Origin: Isoetes taiwanensis
Taxonomy: Eukaryota; Streptophyta; Lycopodiopsida; Isoetales; Isoetaceae
Reading direction: 5' to 3'
Assembly (NCBI GenBank): GCA_021234155.1
Contig: JAJEKV010000067.1
Coordinates: forward strand, 225,817 to 289,816
DNA: 64,000 nt
Shown here: in pieces, positions 37,201 to 47,878 of the stretch
How the letters are laid out: every line of letters starts with the position of its first letter
How positions within the stretch are numbered: the stretch's first letter is position 1
Program-made: the position numbers and the translations under genes
The notes under the pieces: model-generated
Told to the model about the DNA's origin: nothing
Seen by the model: the letters and a program-made list of their open reading frames with translations, nothing else
Database searches by the model: none

Positions 37201-37420
37201 CCCTCAAAATCCTACCCCCAATTGCTCAAGCTTTATTCTCATGGCATCGAATGGATTCAACTGTGTTATAACCTCCAAAGCCTATATCACGGGATTTTTC
37301 GTCAGATTGGTTGAAAATAGGAATGAGCTTAGAGATCATCCCGGTTGGAGGTTATAACCTAGTTGAATCCATTCGTGCCATGAGAATAAAGCAGTTGGTG
37401 GGGTAGGATTTTGAGGGAGG
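37201..37420. repeat. Centre of the giant palindrome
   Basis: The inner stems 37,201-37,276 and 37,347-37,420 are near-complementary: TCATGGCATCGAATGGATTC pairs with GAATCCATTCGTGCCATGA, and GTTATAACCTCC with GGAGGTTATAAC. The spacer 37,277-37,346 is 70 bp with no recognisable adapter or vector. Outside it the pairing continues through the minisatellites to the arrays on both sides. Confidence 0.85.
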
Positions 37421-37714
37421 ATGAGAACCAGGCCGAGCGAAAATGGTCGGCGCCAGAGAAAAACGCGGGGATTTGAGAAAGGATTTCTTAGAATGGATGG
37501 TGGGTATCGTCGAAAGGGTTTGAAAGATGAGAATTGAAGCAGCGACATGTTTGTGGAAGAAGGAAGTGAGTCGTCAGGTTCTCTTGGCCTAGAGTAGACG
37601 CTAATTAACTACGCTTGTAACCCTTAACCATACATATGCTACTTCACACTAGATCTCCTTGGAGACTGAGGAGGAACGACGTAAACTCAAATGGTGGCTG
37701 CGAAGAAAGGCACC

Positions 37715-37900
37715 ATGCAAGCGGCAAAAGCATCTTCGACTCAAAAACCTTCAGAACCATCAAATTTCAACATCTCCCGACATCACCGACGCTTACATGT
37801 CCAGCATAGGTATCAGGCATTTGGGCTCAGCATCTTCAACAAGCCCTGGCGACTGCATCTCAACATCTTCAATAACTCGACATCACGACGTGACCATAGT
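37715..37900 (-). repeat. GATGTTGGA-rich minisatellite, right copy
   Basis: The reverse complement shows GATGTTGAGATG, AAGATGCTGAGC and GGGAGATGTTGAAA phrases corresponding to 36,660-36,890. Divergence from the left copy is higher than in the gene regions. Confidence 0.5.
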
Positions 37901-37999
37901 AACTGTCCACACAGCTGGCGCTGGCGATGAACAAACCAGCTGATGCCTTCAAAACAGCGTAAGCAAAGCAAATAAAAAATCAGCGAGGATATGAAATTC

Positions 38000-40260
38000 A
38001 ATTGTACTGAATATTGACAAAAAGCACTGACGAACACAGGCTAGGCAGAGATTATATAAACCTTACCTGGCTATTGCATGTAAAACGGATACCCGGTATT
38101 GTCGTAATTTAGGCTTCTAATAATGCCAAAATAAGAATGTACGTTTGGTCATGATTTAATAAACCTCTTGAAGTTGGTACCGAACATAAATATTGATCGG
38201 CGATATTAAAAACTATATGTCGCCACTGTCGCAAGCGATGAGATAGCCAACTGGTCTATACAGGAGGGTGAGTCTGTATGGACCCGTGAAACAAAGCAAT
38301 AAAATCAGCGGGACCATGAAGTTTGGTGACGATAAGGCCTGAGCAATGCCCCTAGGATTGCCCACAGGGACCTAGACTTTCTAAGGAGGATATATCCTAC
38401 CTACAAAGTATGCATGTAAGGCAAAAGTTTTGTCCAATGGATGTGTGGTGAGTTGGTATAGACCTAGTAATGCTAAAAAAAATGTACATTTGGTCATAGT
38501 TTCAAACCTTGCTAATGTCATTTATATTTGGAAGTTGGTTACTAAATTATCTGATGATGATTCACAGGCAGTAGGTAGAACTTAAAAGCCTATACGTGTC
38601 CTCCACTTTGGCTGCCGCAATGCAGTGGGATAAGCTCTCTAGTCTGTACAAGATTAGTCTAGTATGGACCTTAAACAAAGTAATAAAAAATCAACGGGAC
38701 CATGATTGGTGGCACTAGGATGATGAGGCTAAAAAGCAATGCCCCTAGAGTTGCCCTGGGACCTAGACTTCCTAATGTGGGGTTATATCCTGCCTATAAA
38801 GTATAGCATGTAAGACAAATGTTTTGCCCAACGGATGTGTGGTGATTTGGTATAAGCCTAGTAATGCCAAAATAAATGTACATTTGGTCATGATTTCAAA
38901 CTTTGCCAATGTCATTTATATTTAGAAGTTGGTTACTAGGGGTATACGATGATGATTCTCGACCTTGGTTACTAGGGGTATACGATGATGATAAGTCTAG
39001 GTCGAGAATCATCATCGTATACCCCTAGTAACCAACTTCTAAATATAAATGACATTGGCAAGATTTGAAACCATGACCAAGGGTATACGATGATGATAAG
39101 TCTAGGTCGGGATCATCAATGTATACCCCTGGTAACCAACTTCCAAATATAAATAACATTGTGAGGAGTTTAAAATAAGCATTTAAATGTACATTTTTTG
39201 CATTACAAGGCCTGTACCAACTCACCACACATCCGTTGGGCAAAACTTTTTCTTGGTACATGCACGCACTTTATGAAATTATATCCAAAGGCGTCGAGGT
39301 GGCACAGCCTCACCTCTAGTGCCACCAGCTTTCCACTAACTGGATTGATTTTTATTAGTTTGTTCAAGAATCCCTTCCTGAATTACTAATGCCACCAACC
39401 ATGGCCTGTTGTTGCTGTTTAAGGTTCATCTCTTCTTCTGCTCTCAACATACTTCTGTTAGCCAAAGTGTGATTTTTATTACTTTGTTTAAAGGTCCATA
39501 CTAGACTAATCTTGTCACCGGACTAACAGCTTGTTCATTGCCTTGCGGCGTAAAGGTGAGGACCGCATTATAGGCTTTTAAGTTCTACCGTCGAGGATCA
39601 TCATGTATGCCCCTAGTAACCAATTTCAAATATAAATGACATTGTAGGGTTTGTCATGACCAAATGTACATTTATTTTGGCATTACTAGACCTATACTAA
39701 CTCACCACATCCATTGGGCAAAGGGATTTTGCCTTACATGCACCAGTAGTAGGGGATATAATCCACCTTAGAAATCTAGATTCGGAGACAGCTCTAAAGG
39801 GCATTGCTTTTTAGCCTCACCATCTTAGTGCCACCAACCATGGTCCCGTTGATTTTTTCATTACTTTGTTTAAGGTCCATACTAGACTAATCTTGTACAG
39901 ATAGCTAGCTTATCCCACATATAGGCTTTTAAGTTCTACCACGTCGGGGATCATCAACGTATACGCCTAGTAACCAACTTCTAAATATAAATGACATTGG
40001 CAAGGTTTGAAACCATGAAAGAAATGTACATTTATTTTGGCATTACGAGGCCTATACCAACTCACCACATATCCATTGAACTCCCAGACTTTTTTGCTTA
40101 TGCACTTGTAGGCGGGGATATATTCCCACCTTAGGAAGTTTAGGTCTCAGGGGCAACTCTAGGGGCATTTCTTTTTATAGTCCCGTTGATTTTTTATTAC
40201 TTTGTTTAAGGTTCATACTAGACTAATCTAGTACAGACTAGCTAGCTTATCCCATTGCCT
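38000..40260. repeat. Inverted array of 340-390 bp satellite-like units, right copy
   Basis: Plus-orientation units have anchors at about 38,290 and 38,673. Inverted units have anchors at about 39,343, 39,470, 39,855 and 40,185. The orientation flips at a perfect hairpin (38,965-39,035). It is the mirror of 34,180-36,630 with a different number of complete units. It ends at GACTAGCTAGCTTATCCC near 40,253. Confidence 0.7.
38965..39035. repeat. Perfect 28-bp-stem hairpin at the array flip point
   Basis: Stems 38,965-38,992 and 39,008-39,035 are exact reverse complements (TTGGTTACTAGGGGTATACG at the outer end) around a 15-base loop. It marks the switch in unit orientation. Confidence 0.85.
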
Positions 40261-40964
40261 TCTTGGCCGACTTTTCTGGCCTCCAGCATCCTACGTGTCG
40301 CTCTAGCAAAGGGAGACGTAGTTCACTTTGCCTTAAATCGTCCTTGCTTCTCCTACACTACTTAAAGAGAACTTGCTTGATTAGGGAAAATTTAGCGAAC
40401 ATAGAACTTACAGCACTGGAACACACCACCGAAGATTAGACCGATTCAAGCTTCGTATAGAAGATGCAGTGGGTATCCACCACTTTGAAAGCAGGATTAG
40501 AGCCATGCCTGAAATGAACAGTCCCAAAGGTATATACCAAATTTTAAATTTCAAGCATGGGTGAGAAACAAAAAGCAGGTAAACATTAATATATTAAAAA
40601 AGCTCGAGTTCAAAGAAATGGACGGTCTATTTATGCTTAGATAATACATAGAATATAGTGTCCATTAGAAATGTTGGGAGAGACAATAATTGTCTTATTT
40701 TTCACTTATCTTTAGAAAAACATTGATGTATCAAAAGGAGGTCTATTGTTTAGGTATGCGGTATCGTAGAAAATGCATAGGATATGGTGCACTTAGACAT
40801 GATTTGAGCTCCATGATATTGGAGCTAGAAACCATGTTTGTATACAAGTAGGTTCGCCACACTTGTTGCATGTTTGATCACATGTGAACAAAGGTATAGT
40901 AATATGATATGACGTTTGAAAGTTATTTATTTAGAGCCTTCCTGGTGCATTTTTATCAAACACA
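40261..40964. other. Non-coding stretch between array and minisatellite, right arm
   Basis: No gene is seen. It mirrors about 33,500-34,180, keeping blocks such as AAATTTCAAGCATGGGTGAG and CTAATGGACACTATG (reverse complement). AT-rich. Confidence 0.35.
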
Positions 40965-41130
40965 TGCTTTTTCACCCCTAAAGTGGCCTTTCTCCCGCTT
41001 TCGTGAGTCAGAAGGCCCTCGGTGTGTTTTTCACTTTAAGCTGCCTTTCACCGACTCAGCGAGTTGAGAAAGACCCTCGCCATTTTTCACTCACGAGTTG
41101 CCTTTCTCGTCTGGAGTCGAGAAAGGCCCA
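40965..41130. repeat. Minisatellite of CCTTTCTCGACTC-type units, right copy
   Basis: Units such as GCCTTTCTC..GAGTCGAGAAAGGCCC recur three to four times. It is the mirror of 33,290-33,480. Confidence 0.5.
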
Positions 41131-41403
41131 TGGCTCTGCGTGCCAAATTAAAGTCACGCCAAGCATCCATCTTGCGAGAAACGCCACAATGTAATAAATA
41201 AAGATCGTCCACATTTGTGACAAGATTATCAAGTTGCCATCCATTGATATCATCCAACGTCGTTTTATTCTGACTGTGAACATCGTTTTATTATGTTTCC
41301 TAATTTCCCTATCGGTCTCCTCATTATCTGTAGGATCTCAGGTAGGCATCTCAGTCTTCTTTCTTCGATGATCTAGCAGGGAGAGCCGCAGGTCCAATCT
41401 TGC

Positions 41404-42330
41404 CTATTTAGGTAGAACTTTGGCTTCATTTCTATTAATGAGGATGCCAGTGACAAAGTTCCAGTGTTGCTTTACGTGCTTTTTGTTCTCAAACTCGGGC
41501 TCCTTGTAGGCTCCAATTTTAATATGGCTATCCCCTTCCATCTGCGATAAACTATAGAGACATCTGACAGTATTTGGCCAATATATTATCTCGATCATTG
41601 CCCAATTCCTTCTCAACCCACTTGCTCACCAATACCAAGATCTTAGGCCATGTCACTTCGGGCGTAAAGATCCATTGCTTTCATATTTCAGATCCTTATC
41701 TTTTGGAATGGAATTCCTATAAGAAACGAATAGGTCATGAAGATCATCACAGTGATCCTGATGAACAAAGCTTAAGGAAATGGCGATGATGATCCTGACG
41801 ACCAAAGCAAAGCAAAATAGAATATATATTAGCTCTAGAGAATTGCGATGGTGATCCGCTAAAGCTGGAAAGTACACAAATAAGTGCTAATACCGGTCCA
41901 GTAATTTTGCTTGCCTTACCTGTGGTAGAGACGATCGATTTGAATTATAGTTTCTCTCAATAAGGCTCTCTATATACTATATTGGCCATGAGTTCATAGC
42001 ACTCGAAAGAGAATCGCAGATATTCCGTATTTTTCAAGTTACTATTTAAAATCCGTGTCCTTCTCTTTACGTAAACTTTCGAGAATCCGGCTTTCTGTTC
42101 ATCGAACCTAATCATTGCACAAAAGAAATGAGATCCACTGCTATGGAATTGTTGCCAAAGATGATATAATATTTTTTCTTGTGAATTGCGTAGGATCGTT
42201 CCATGTAGTTTTGCGCTTGTCACATGATCAAACAGAATAAGGTCGCTGGCATGAGGACATCGTGTGGAAGTCTCTGAAAGATCTTAATAGAGTATGCACA
42301 GCGATCCTAAATAAGCCTTGATTAATGCAT
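41404..42330 (-). pseudogene. Unrecognised coding segment pointing to the centre, right copy
   Basis: This is the mirror of 32,080-33,030. Read on minus, 42,223-41,957 carries RTRILNSNLKNTEYLRFSFE and ELMANIVYREPY. The stretch 41,877-41,653 includes FVHQDHCDDLHDLFVSYRNS and ends KDKDLKYESNGSLRPK. The stretch 41,616-41,404 has KIGAYKEPEFENKKHVKQHW and ends INRNEAKVLPK. These blocks are better preserved here than on the left, which supports former coding. No domain is recognised. Confidence 0.35.
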
Positions 42331-43479
42331 CTGCCATTGATGATAACGCCTGCATTAATGTCGTCGACCCTCTATATATTGACTGATTAAGTCTCGATCG
42401 CGATAATCGGGCGCTTAAGCCGCGTTTGAGCATGCTTTGAAGATGAAATGCGGCTAGGAGAGCCTGACCCTATGACGGTCGATTTTTGCACTTTTTTTGA
42501 GTAGTTCTTAATTTTAGCATTTCACCTTTCATTTTAGATAGGTAGGAGAGAAATTGGAAGCCTTGACAGATGGCACCGCGTCCTGGCCCGACATGTTACT
42601 TGTTTTGCTTAGAAGATTGGTTGTAAATTAAATGGTAGTGATTATGTATAGTAAATCTTGACGAGATTTTATCTCCTGGGGATCGTGACGCAATGAAACT
42701 ATGTACTCATATTGCGTTCACTTTCGCCAGTCACCGCGGTGGTAGCTCGGTCTATTAGTGTCGAATAACACGATACCTTTAAAACGAACGGTCGGCGACC
42801 GATCTACATGAGTCTAATATGACCCGGCTTATTCTTCTTCGCGACATTAGACTTGTTCAAAGGTCCAAAATGCGCATAATGACTCCGGGTGCAAGTCGGA
42901 AGTGGGCCCTGGAGATAGCTCAAGCGATACCCTAAACTAAGGGACACAGAAGAAAGGGCTTGTGCCTATTTTTCAAAACTGGAAAAGGGTTGGGGAACAT
43001 CGAGCAGCTTGGGATTGTAGTGGCAATGCGGGAAGGAAGTAAGAATAGTGTTGAGCACTGAAGGAGAATGACTACTAAACATCAAAGAATCGTCAGAGAG
43101 TCCTCATAAGACAGATGAGTGCCTAGGACACTATTCCTGACGATTCTATGGACGATTTTTATGTGACTATTGTTCGTTAGAAGAATCATTAGATATTTAT
43201 TAGGAGACATTAGTCGACTAACTTGATCAAGTAAATAATCGAGGATGCCAATAGTCAAGGTAGATCACATAAACTTTGTTGATGGAAATGTGTACTATGT
43301 AGTACATTTATTTGCAAGTGCAACTTGCTCAAAGGTACTTGCTTACTTTATCTGGCTCGGCATTATAGATAAAGTATTTTTTGCGATTTTATGACTTATC
43401 GACACATTTAAATTTGAGCGGCGCTTTCTTGATATGGCAATTACGATTTGAATATATTAAGGCTAATTATAACAAGGAC

Positions 43480-45391
43480 CATGTTCAAGGTAATCTCCAG
43501 GTGCTTTTTTTGAAGCAATTAGGTCTATTATTAAGCCTGAGGAAGCCAAGAAGTTGAAAGAGAAAAGAAACATCATCCTCAGAGTGACTACACACGGAAT
43601 CCCTGTATCCGCATCGGTAGTTGAAAACTCTACTATGGTGTCCATCGATATGAGGAGCTTCACTAAAGTCTGGGAGGTGAAAACATATCTTGACTTGTTT
43701 AGCAGGATTGCTACCATGACAACTACTAAGATGTATCATATTATTATGTTTTTTATGTCAGCACAACTATCTAATTGTTTATACAGCCAAAGTCAGGTGC
43801 AAGGTAGTTTACATGTTTCGGTATGAAGAGCAAGGTCGGTTAAGCAAAAAGATGGTTAAGTAGTTCCAGTACTACGTTATGCATGTGCTCATTAACAGAA
43901 GTGATGCTCACATTCATCTGTCGCAGCCTAACTTGGAACTTCGATTGACATAGATGACCAATGCCCCAAAAAGCATCCCAATCCTGAAGCATGCAATTAC
44001 AGGCAACGAGGAACATGATGATAAAGCAAAAAAAAAAAAATACATGATGTACTTCACTGGCAAGTCTAAATTTTCTTGGGCTAACATGGATGGAGATTTT
44101 TTTTTAAAGAGTCAGGCGAAGACATCTTATATCTACCACATGGTTAAGGAGCTAGTTCCAATTGATGGAACAGTTCTTGATTTTTTTTCAGTAGTCACAG
44201 CTTCATGGATGGCTTTGATGCACGGAAAACAGAGTGTGGCCTTTGAATACAACGATAAGGTATGCCAATGCTTTAGATCTTTTATTGAAACATTGGAAAA
44301 GATGGCAAGGCCCAACCCACTTGTTGAGGAAGAAAATATTGTTCATGACCCAGTAAATTCGGATCAGCCAGAGATTAATATTACGCAAAAAATGGATTTG
44401 AGTAATATCAACGACATCTTGGACAAGTTGCCAAAGAATATGAAGAGAGCCTGGCAGAAGCTAAGGCCCTTACTGAAGGCACTAAAAAGGCATGCGCAGA
44501 TCTTGTTCCAAAGTTCGATAAGCTTCGACAACTTGGTGCAGCACTACCATTTCTTACGCACTTGTGGTGGTTTTGAATACATGGGATCTAAACAGCTTGA
44601 GAATAATGAAGACGAAGCTGAGGGTAGTAATACAAGTAGGAGTAGGTTGGTCAGTCAGTAGGAGGGCAGTAAGTTGGTAAGGTTGGTTATTGCATGGATG
44701 TTATTTTAGCAATTCAATTGAGTGAAGAGGCTTCATTAGATTTGAAAAGGGCAGATAAGTGAAGAAATTTAGTGATCCATTCCCCAAGGGTCCAAATTAG
44801 CCAAAGATTTGCGTGGAGTTGTATTTCTTGCTAATACCCATGAGCTTACTCTCACCCATCAAAAAGTATACGGTAAAATGAACCTAACTTGTTTGGATTG
44901 GGGAGTCAACAGGTACTTCACCCTTATCTGTGTAGATGATGTTAAACCTAGACATTATTCTTTTAAAAGACAAATCAAAAACATTGAAGTCAACGTTACT
45001 TCACCTATCTTAGATGATGTTAATAGAGAACTATTTGTTTAAAGACAAATCAAAAGACGTGGCCTACATCATGGAAATCAATTATGAATGTGAAAGGATC
45101 CATCAAAACACGGTCAATGCTCCTCTATCAAAACAAGGGATTGGCATCCAACTTATAACACCCAAATCAACTGGTAATATGAATGGAGTTCTTTTCTTAA
45201 ATCATTGCACTCATATCAAGTTGGAATATGTTCTTTTTGTTGTGATACAAGGACATCCAGTGCATGTTGGCAACTTTTGTCAGCACCATCTTTCGACCCC
45301 AATGATAAAAGGAGAAATAACATCATCTAGAGGTTGGGGTCTCGCATTCATACCACCATTTTCTACTCACCAACCCATAAAAAAAGCATAA
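43480..45391 (+). pseudogene. TE-like gene with DNA-methylase-like segment, right copy
   Basis: Three blocks follow in order. First, 43,500-43,826 (KPEEAKKLKEKRNIILRVTT, then TMVSIDMRSFTKVWEVKTYL). Second, an open frame at 43,954-44,661 (235 codons). Third, 44,809-45,391 with SKDVAYIMEINYECERIHQN. The second block contains KTSYIYHMVKELVP, then DGTVLDFFS and MHGKQSVAFEYNDKVCQCFR. This matches the motif X plus motif I arrangement of beta-class N4-cytosine/N6-adenine DNA methylases, normally ending VLDPFxGxG. The Pro is replaced by Phe and the GxG is garbled, and I see no DPPY/SPPY catalytic motif. It may therefore be a relic, a captured domain, or a false resemblance. The last two blocks may be separate exons. 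Confidence 0.4.
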
Positions 45392-46366
45392 AAAGTAAGT
45401 ACTTTTTAAGCCCATAGAAGGTGATTTGTTTCTACGTAGGGGATGCAGATACCCCACATTCATACCACCATTGCTCATCGGACATAAAAAGCGAAACTTC
45501 CTGGCCCTAGGAACTTGAATTTGTCTCCATTTAGTCCGCACTATGATGGAAACCACAATTTGCACTAGAAGTTGTATATGTTCCTCGATAGATGCACAAA
45601 AATATGATGTTCCTAAGTGGAGCCAAACACGGCAAAGAAACAAAGTGTATTTGATTTTAGAGTCTATTTGTTAACTAGCTTGAAAACTATATGCTTACAT
45701 CTAGAAAGCGAAAATGCGGATAAGAAGTTACATCGTGACAATCAGCTTTATCAAAACATCTATGTCATTTGAGCTGGAAAAGCGAGTTAACAATAAAATG
45801 GGAGACAACGATATGAATGAATCTAGACAAAACAACAAAAAATCACATAAAAAATAGAGTAGAACAAGAAAGCATAAAAGCAATCATTTTAGAGGCAAGG
45901 ACAAAACAGCAAGTGAGACATGAAAACAATGGTAAGGGACATGTGGTGAATGGCAAAGTCCAAAATTACAAGTCTTCTTGGAAGTCAAATTTGAAGCATT
46001 AATTTCAAGCCCATGAGAAATGGTTACGTTTTCTACAATGTAACACTTTATTCAAACTCACAATTAATGTCATGGCAAGTACAAACCCATTTTTCTATTC
46101 ATATTAGTTGTATTTTTTGTTACAAATCCCACTTGGGGTGCCTAAAAGGTTACATCTCCAAATCCCACTTGCGTATATCTTGGCATAGATAGACCATATT
46201 TGTAAAGGAGGACATTCAAGTATGGACTAGATTCCACCAAAAATCTCTGCCACACTTGGTACAGAAAGGAGGGTTCCCTTTTTTCCCTCAGCACAGCTAT
46301 GTACTTTTCAAAATGAATTAGGTCCTCAGCCACTTGACTTGCAACCAGAACCTTGTCTTCTAATTT
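45392..46366. other. 3' flank of 5-phosphatase, right arm, no gene
   Basis: AT-rich and closely mirrored to 28,249-29,212. No coding signal beyond chance frames. Confidence 0.45.
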
Positions 46367-47878
46367 TCAGTTCATGTTACTGATATGCAGTAGTGCCTTC
46401 ACAGGCCTGTGATCTGATGTTCTCAAAGCATCAATGGAGTCATATTCATGTATACAGGCCCTGATTTTCGATCCGCGCTTCACCTTATAAAGTATTCTGT
46501 CAGTCCAAGATGGAAGCCTTTGCTGAAAAAAGATCAATAGAGTTTGTATCAGTCTTGAACACAATAACAGGTTGATTATGTTTCAAACTGGAAATTCAAA
46601 CAAGTTTTACCTTGGCACTAGTATCATAGTTATCTGATCCAATATCATACTTATAAGTTGGCCTAAATGACAGAGGACCTTCTTCAAATCCATTGAATAT
46701 ATCCATCCTGTCGGTTGTCTACATAACTGGTCCTTTTGGCAAGCTTAGCTACAGAATAAAAAGAAACTTTCGGAAATATATCCAAGTGTCTCTGACAAAG
46801 ATCAAGATAAGATATACCTTCTCAAGATTGTTTGTGATCATTTCTAAGACAGAATTTCTGATACCCTCAACTCTGTAGTTGAGATCTCCAAGCCAAATAA
46901 CGAGGTCTGATTCATCTATTGCATTCCTGTCAGAAGAGTAATGATCTTCATGTTTGTGTGGCAAGCAAGATAACAGGCTTCTCGAACCATGCTTTGAGAA
47001 CACCCCTTGATAAATTCTCCATAGCTGAGCATTTCTTTCCTCCACATTGCCTTCATGGGCTGCACTGGATCATAAAGGCCGACAATCATGCATGCTATCC
47101 ATGTAAATTAAATGTGACATAATGACAGATGCAGAATTAAAAAACAAAACATTGAGCCATAGATTATAGAGGGTCATGCTTACGAGCAAGATGGCAGGCA
47201 ATAAAAACTAAAGATGTTTTCTTCATATTTAACGAGACAGCCACTGCGCCCTTCTGACGACCTACAACACCGCCAAGCCCTCCCACTCCAACTTTGTCAA
47301 TCCTTATATCTGTCAGAAGATCTCAAACATTTAAGGCCCAGATACCATAAAATATTAGAGCCACGAGATCTTTTACCTGAAATTTGAGCTTCCATCTGTG
47401 TTCTAACAAATATGAACAGCTGAAGAGATAACATCACAGAAGCTGCTACTAATCTGCTAACACAGCCCATGCACATGAATCAGCAATGAAGAACCATGAG
47501 AACATTTTGGCACATCAGAAATATGATGCATAGCATATATACCTGTAACCTTTACCAAGATGATCAAGAATACAAACTTCAAGGCTGTTACTAGGCGCTT
47601 CTTGAAGCCCGACAACATACAAATCATGCCTAGATCCTGCATTTTCGAAAAGCTTCACCATATTCCCCATGGGAAGCTGGAAAAGGAAGAATTATGCTCA
47701 GAAACAATATCTGTATTCTGGAGCTAAGACAAGATCTAAAGAATAGGCATTCATCCCAGAAAAGAAAACCTACCCTTCCATTCATATTCCAAGTAACAAT
47801 GTATATCTGGAAGCCCTCAAAGCAAAAACTAGGTAAAGAAATTTCGACAAACTCAGCTGATCTCTGCATCCTGGACAT
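46367..47878 (-). pseudogene. IP5P11: Type IV inositol polyphosphate 5-phosphatase (At5PTase11-like), right copy
   Basis: Seven exons on minus with GT-AG borders: 47,878-47,774, 47,676-47,543, 47,453-47,377, 47,309-47,184, 47,059-46,818, 46,748-46,611 and 46,522-46,367. Exons 1-5 and 7 join in one frame to give about 325 residues: YIVTWNMNGR, LYVVGLQEAPSNSLEVCILD, IDKVGVGGLGGVVGRQKGAV, SLVFIACHLA, ESDLVIWLGDLNYRVEGIRN, and PSWTDRILYK near the end. GGLGGVVGRQKGA and the two signatures match the small type IV plant enzyme closely. Exon 6 alone has a cluster of changes, including a TAG, where the left arm reads LSQKDQLCRAVRQGHIFNG. Either a single lesion or a consensus error separates this copy from an intact gene. 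Confidence 0.85.

Larger units (their letters stand above)
7040..37276 (+). repeat. Left arm of giant inverted repeat
   Basis: Reverse-complement matches pair this arm with 37,347-64,000. The sum of paired coordinates is about 74,615 near the 5-phosphatase (28,248 with 46,367), about 74,640 at the pseudouridine synthase, about 75,170 near 19,140, about 70,380 near 12,050-13,290, and about 71,040 at the outer end (7,450 with 63,590). The jumps mark arm-specific insertions and deletions. Order and orientation are otherwise kept. The pair of 7,040 is the last base of the window, so the repeat may continue outward. Confidence 0.9.

Noticed and set aside
37277-37346. Sequencing hairpin adapter at the palindrome centre
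   Set aside because: The spacer does not look like the common hairpin adapter, and arm-specific LINE insertions do not fit a simple unsplit read. A haplotype fold-back remains possible.
34180-40260. Regularly spaced repeats as a CRISPR array
   Set aside because: Units are 340-390 bp, in both orientations, without short conserved repeats and unique spacers, and the context is a plant nucleus.
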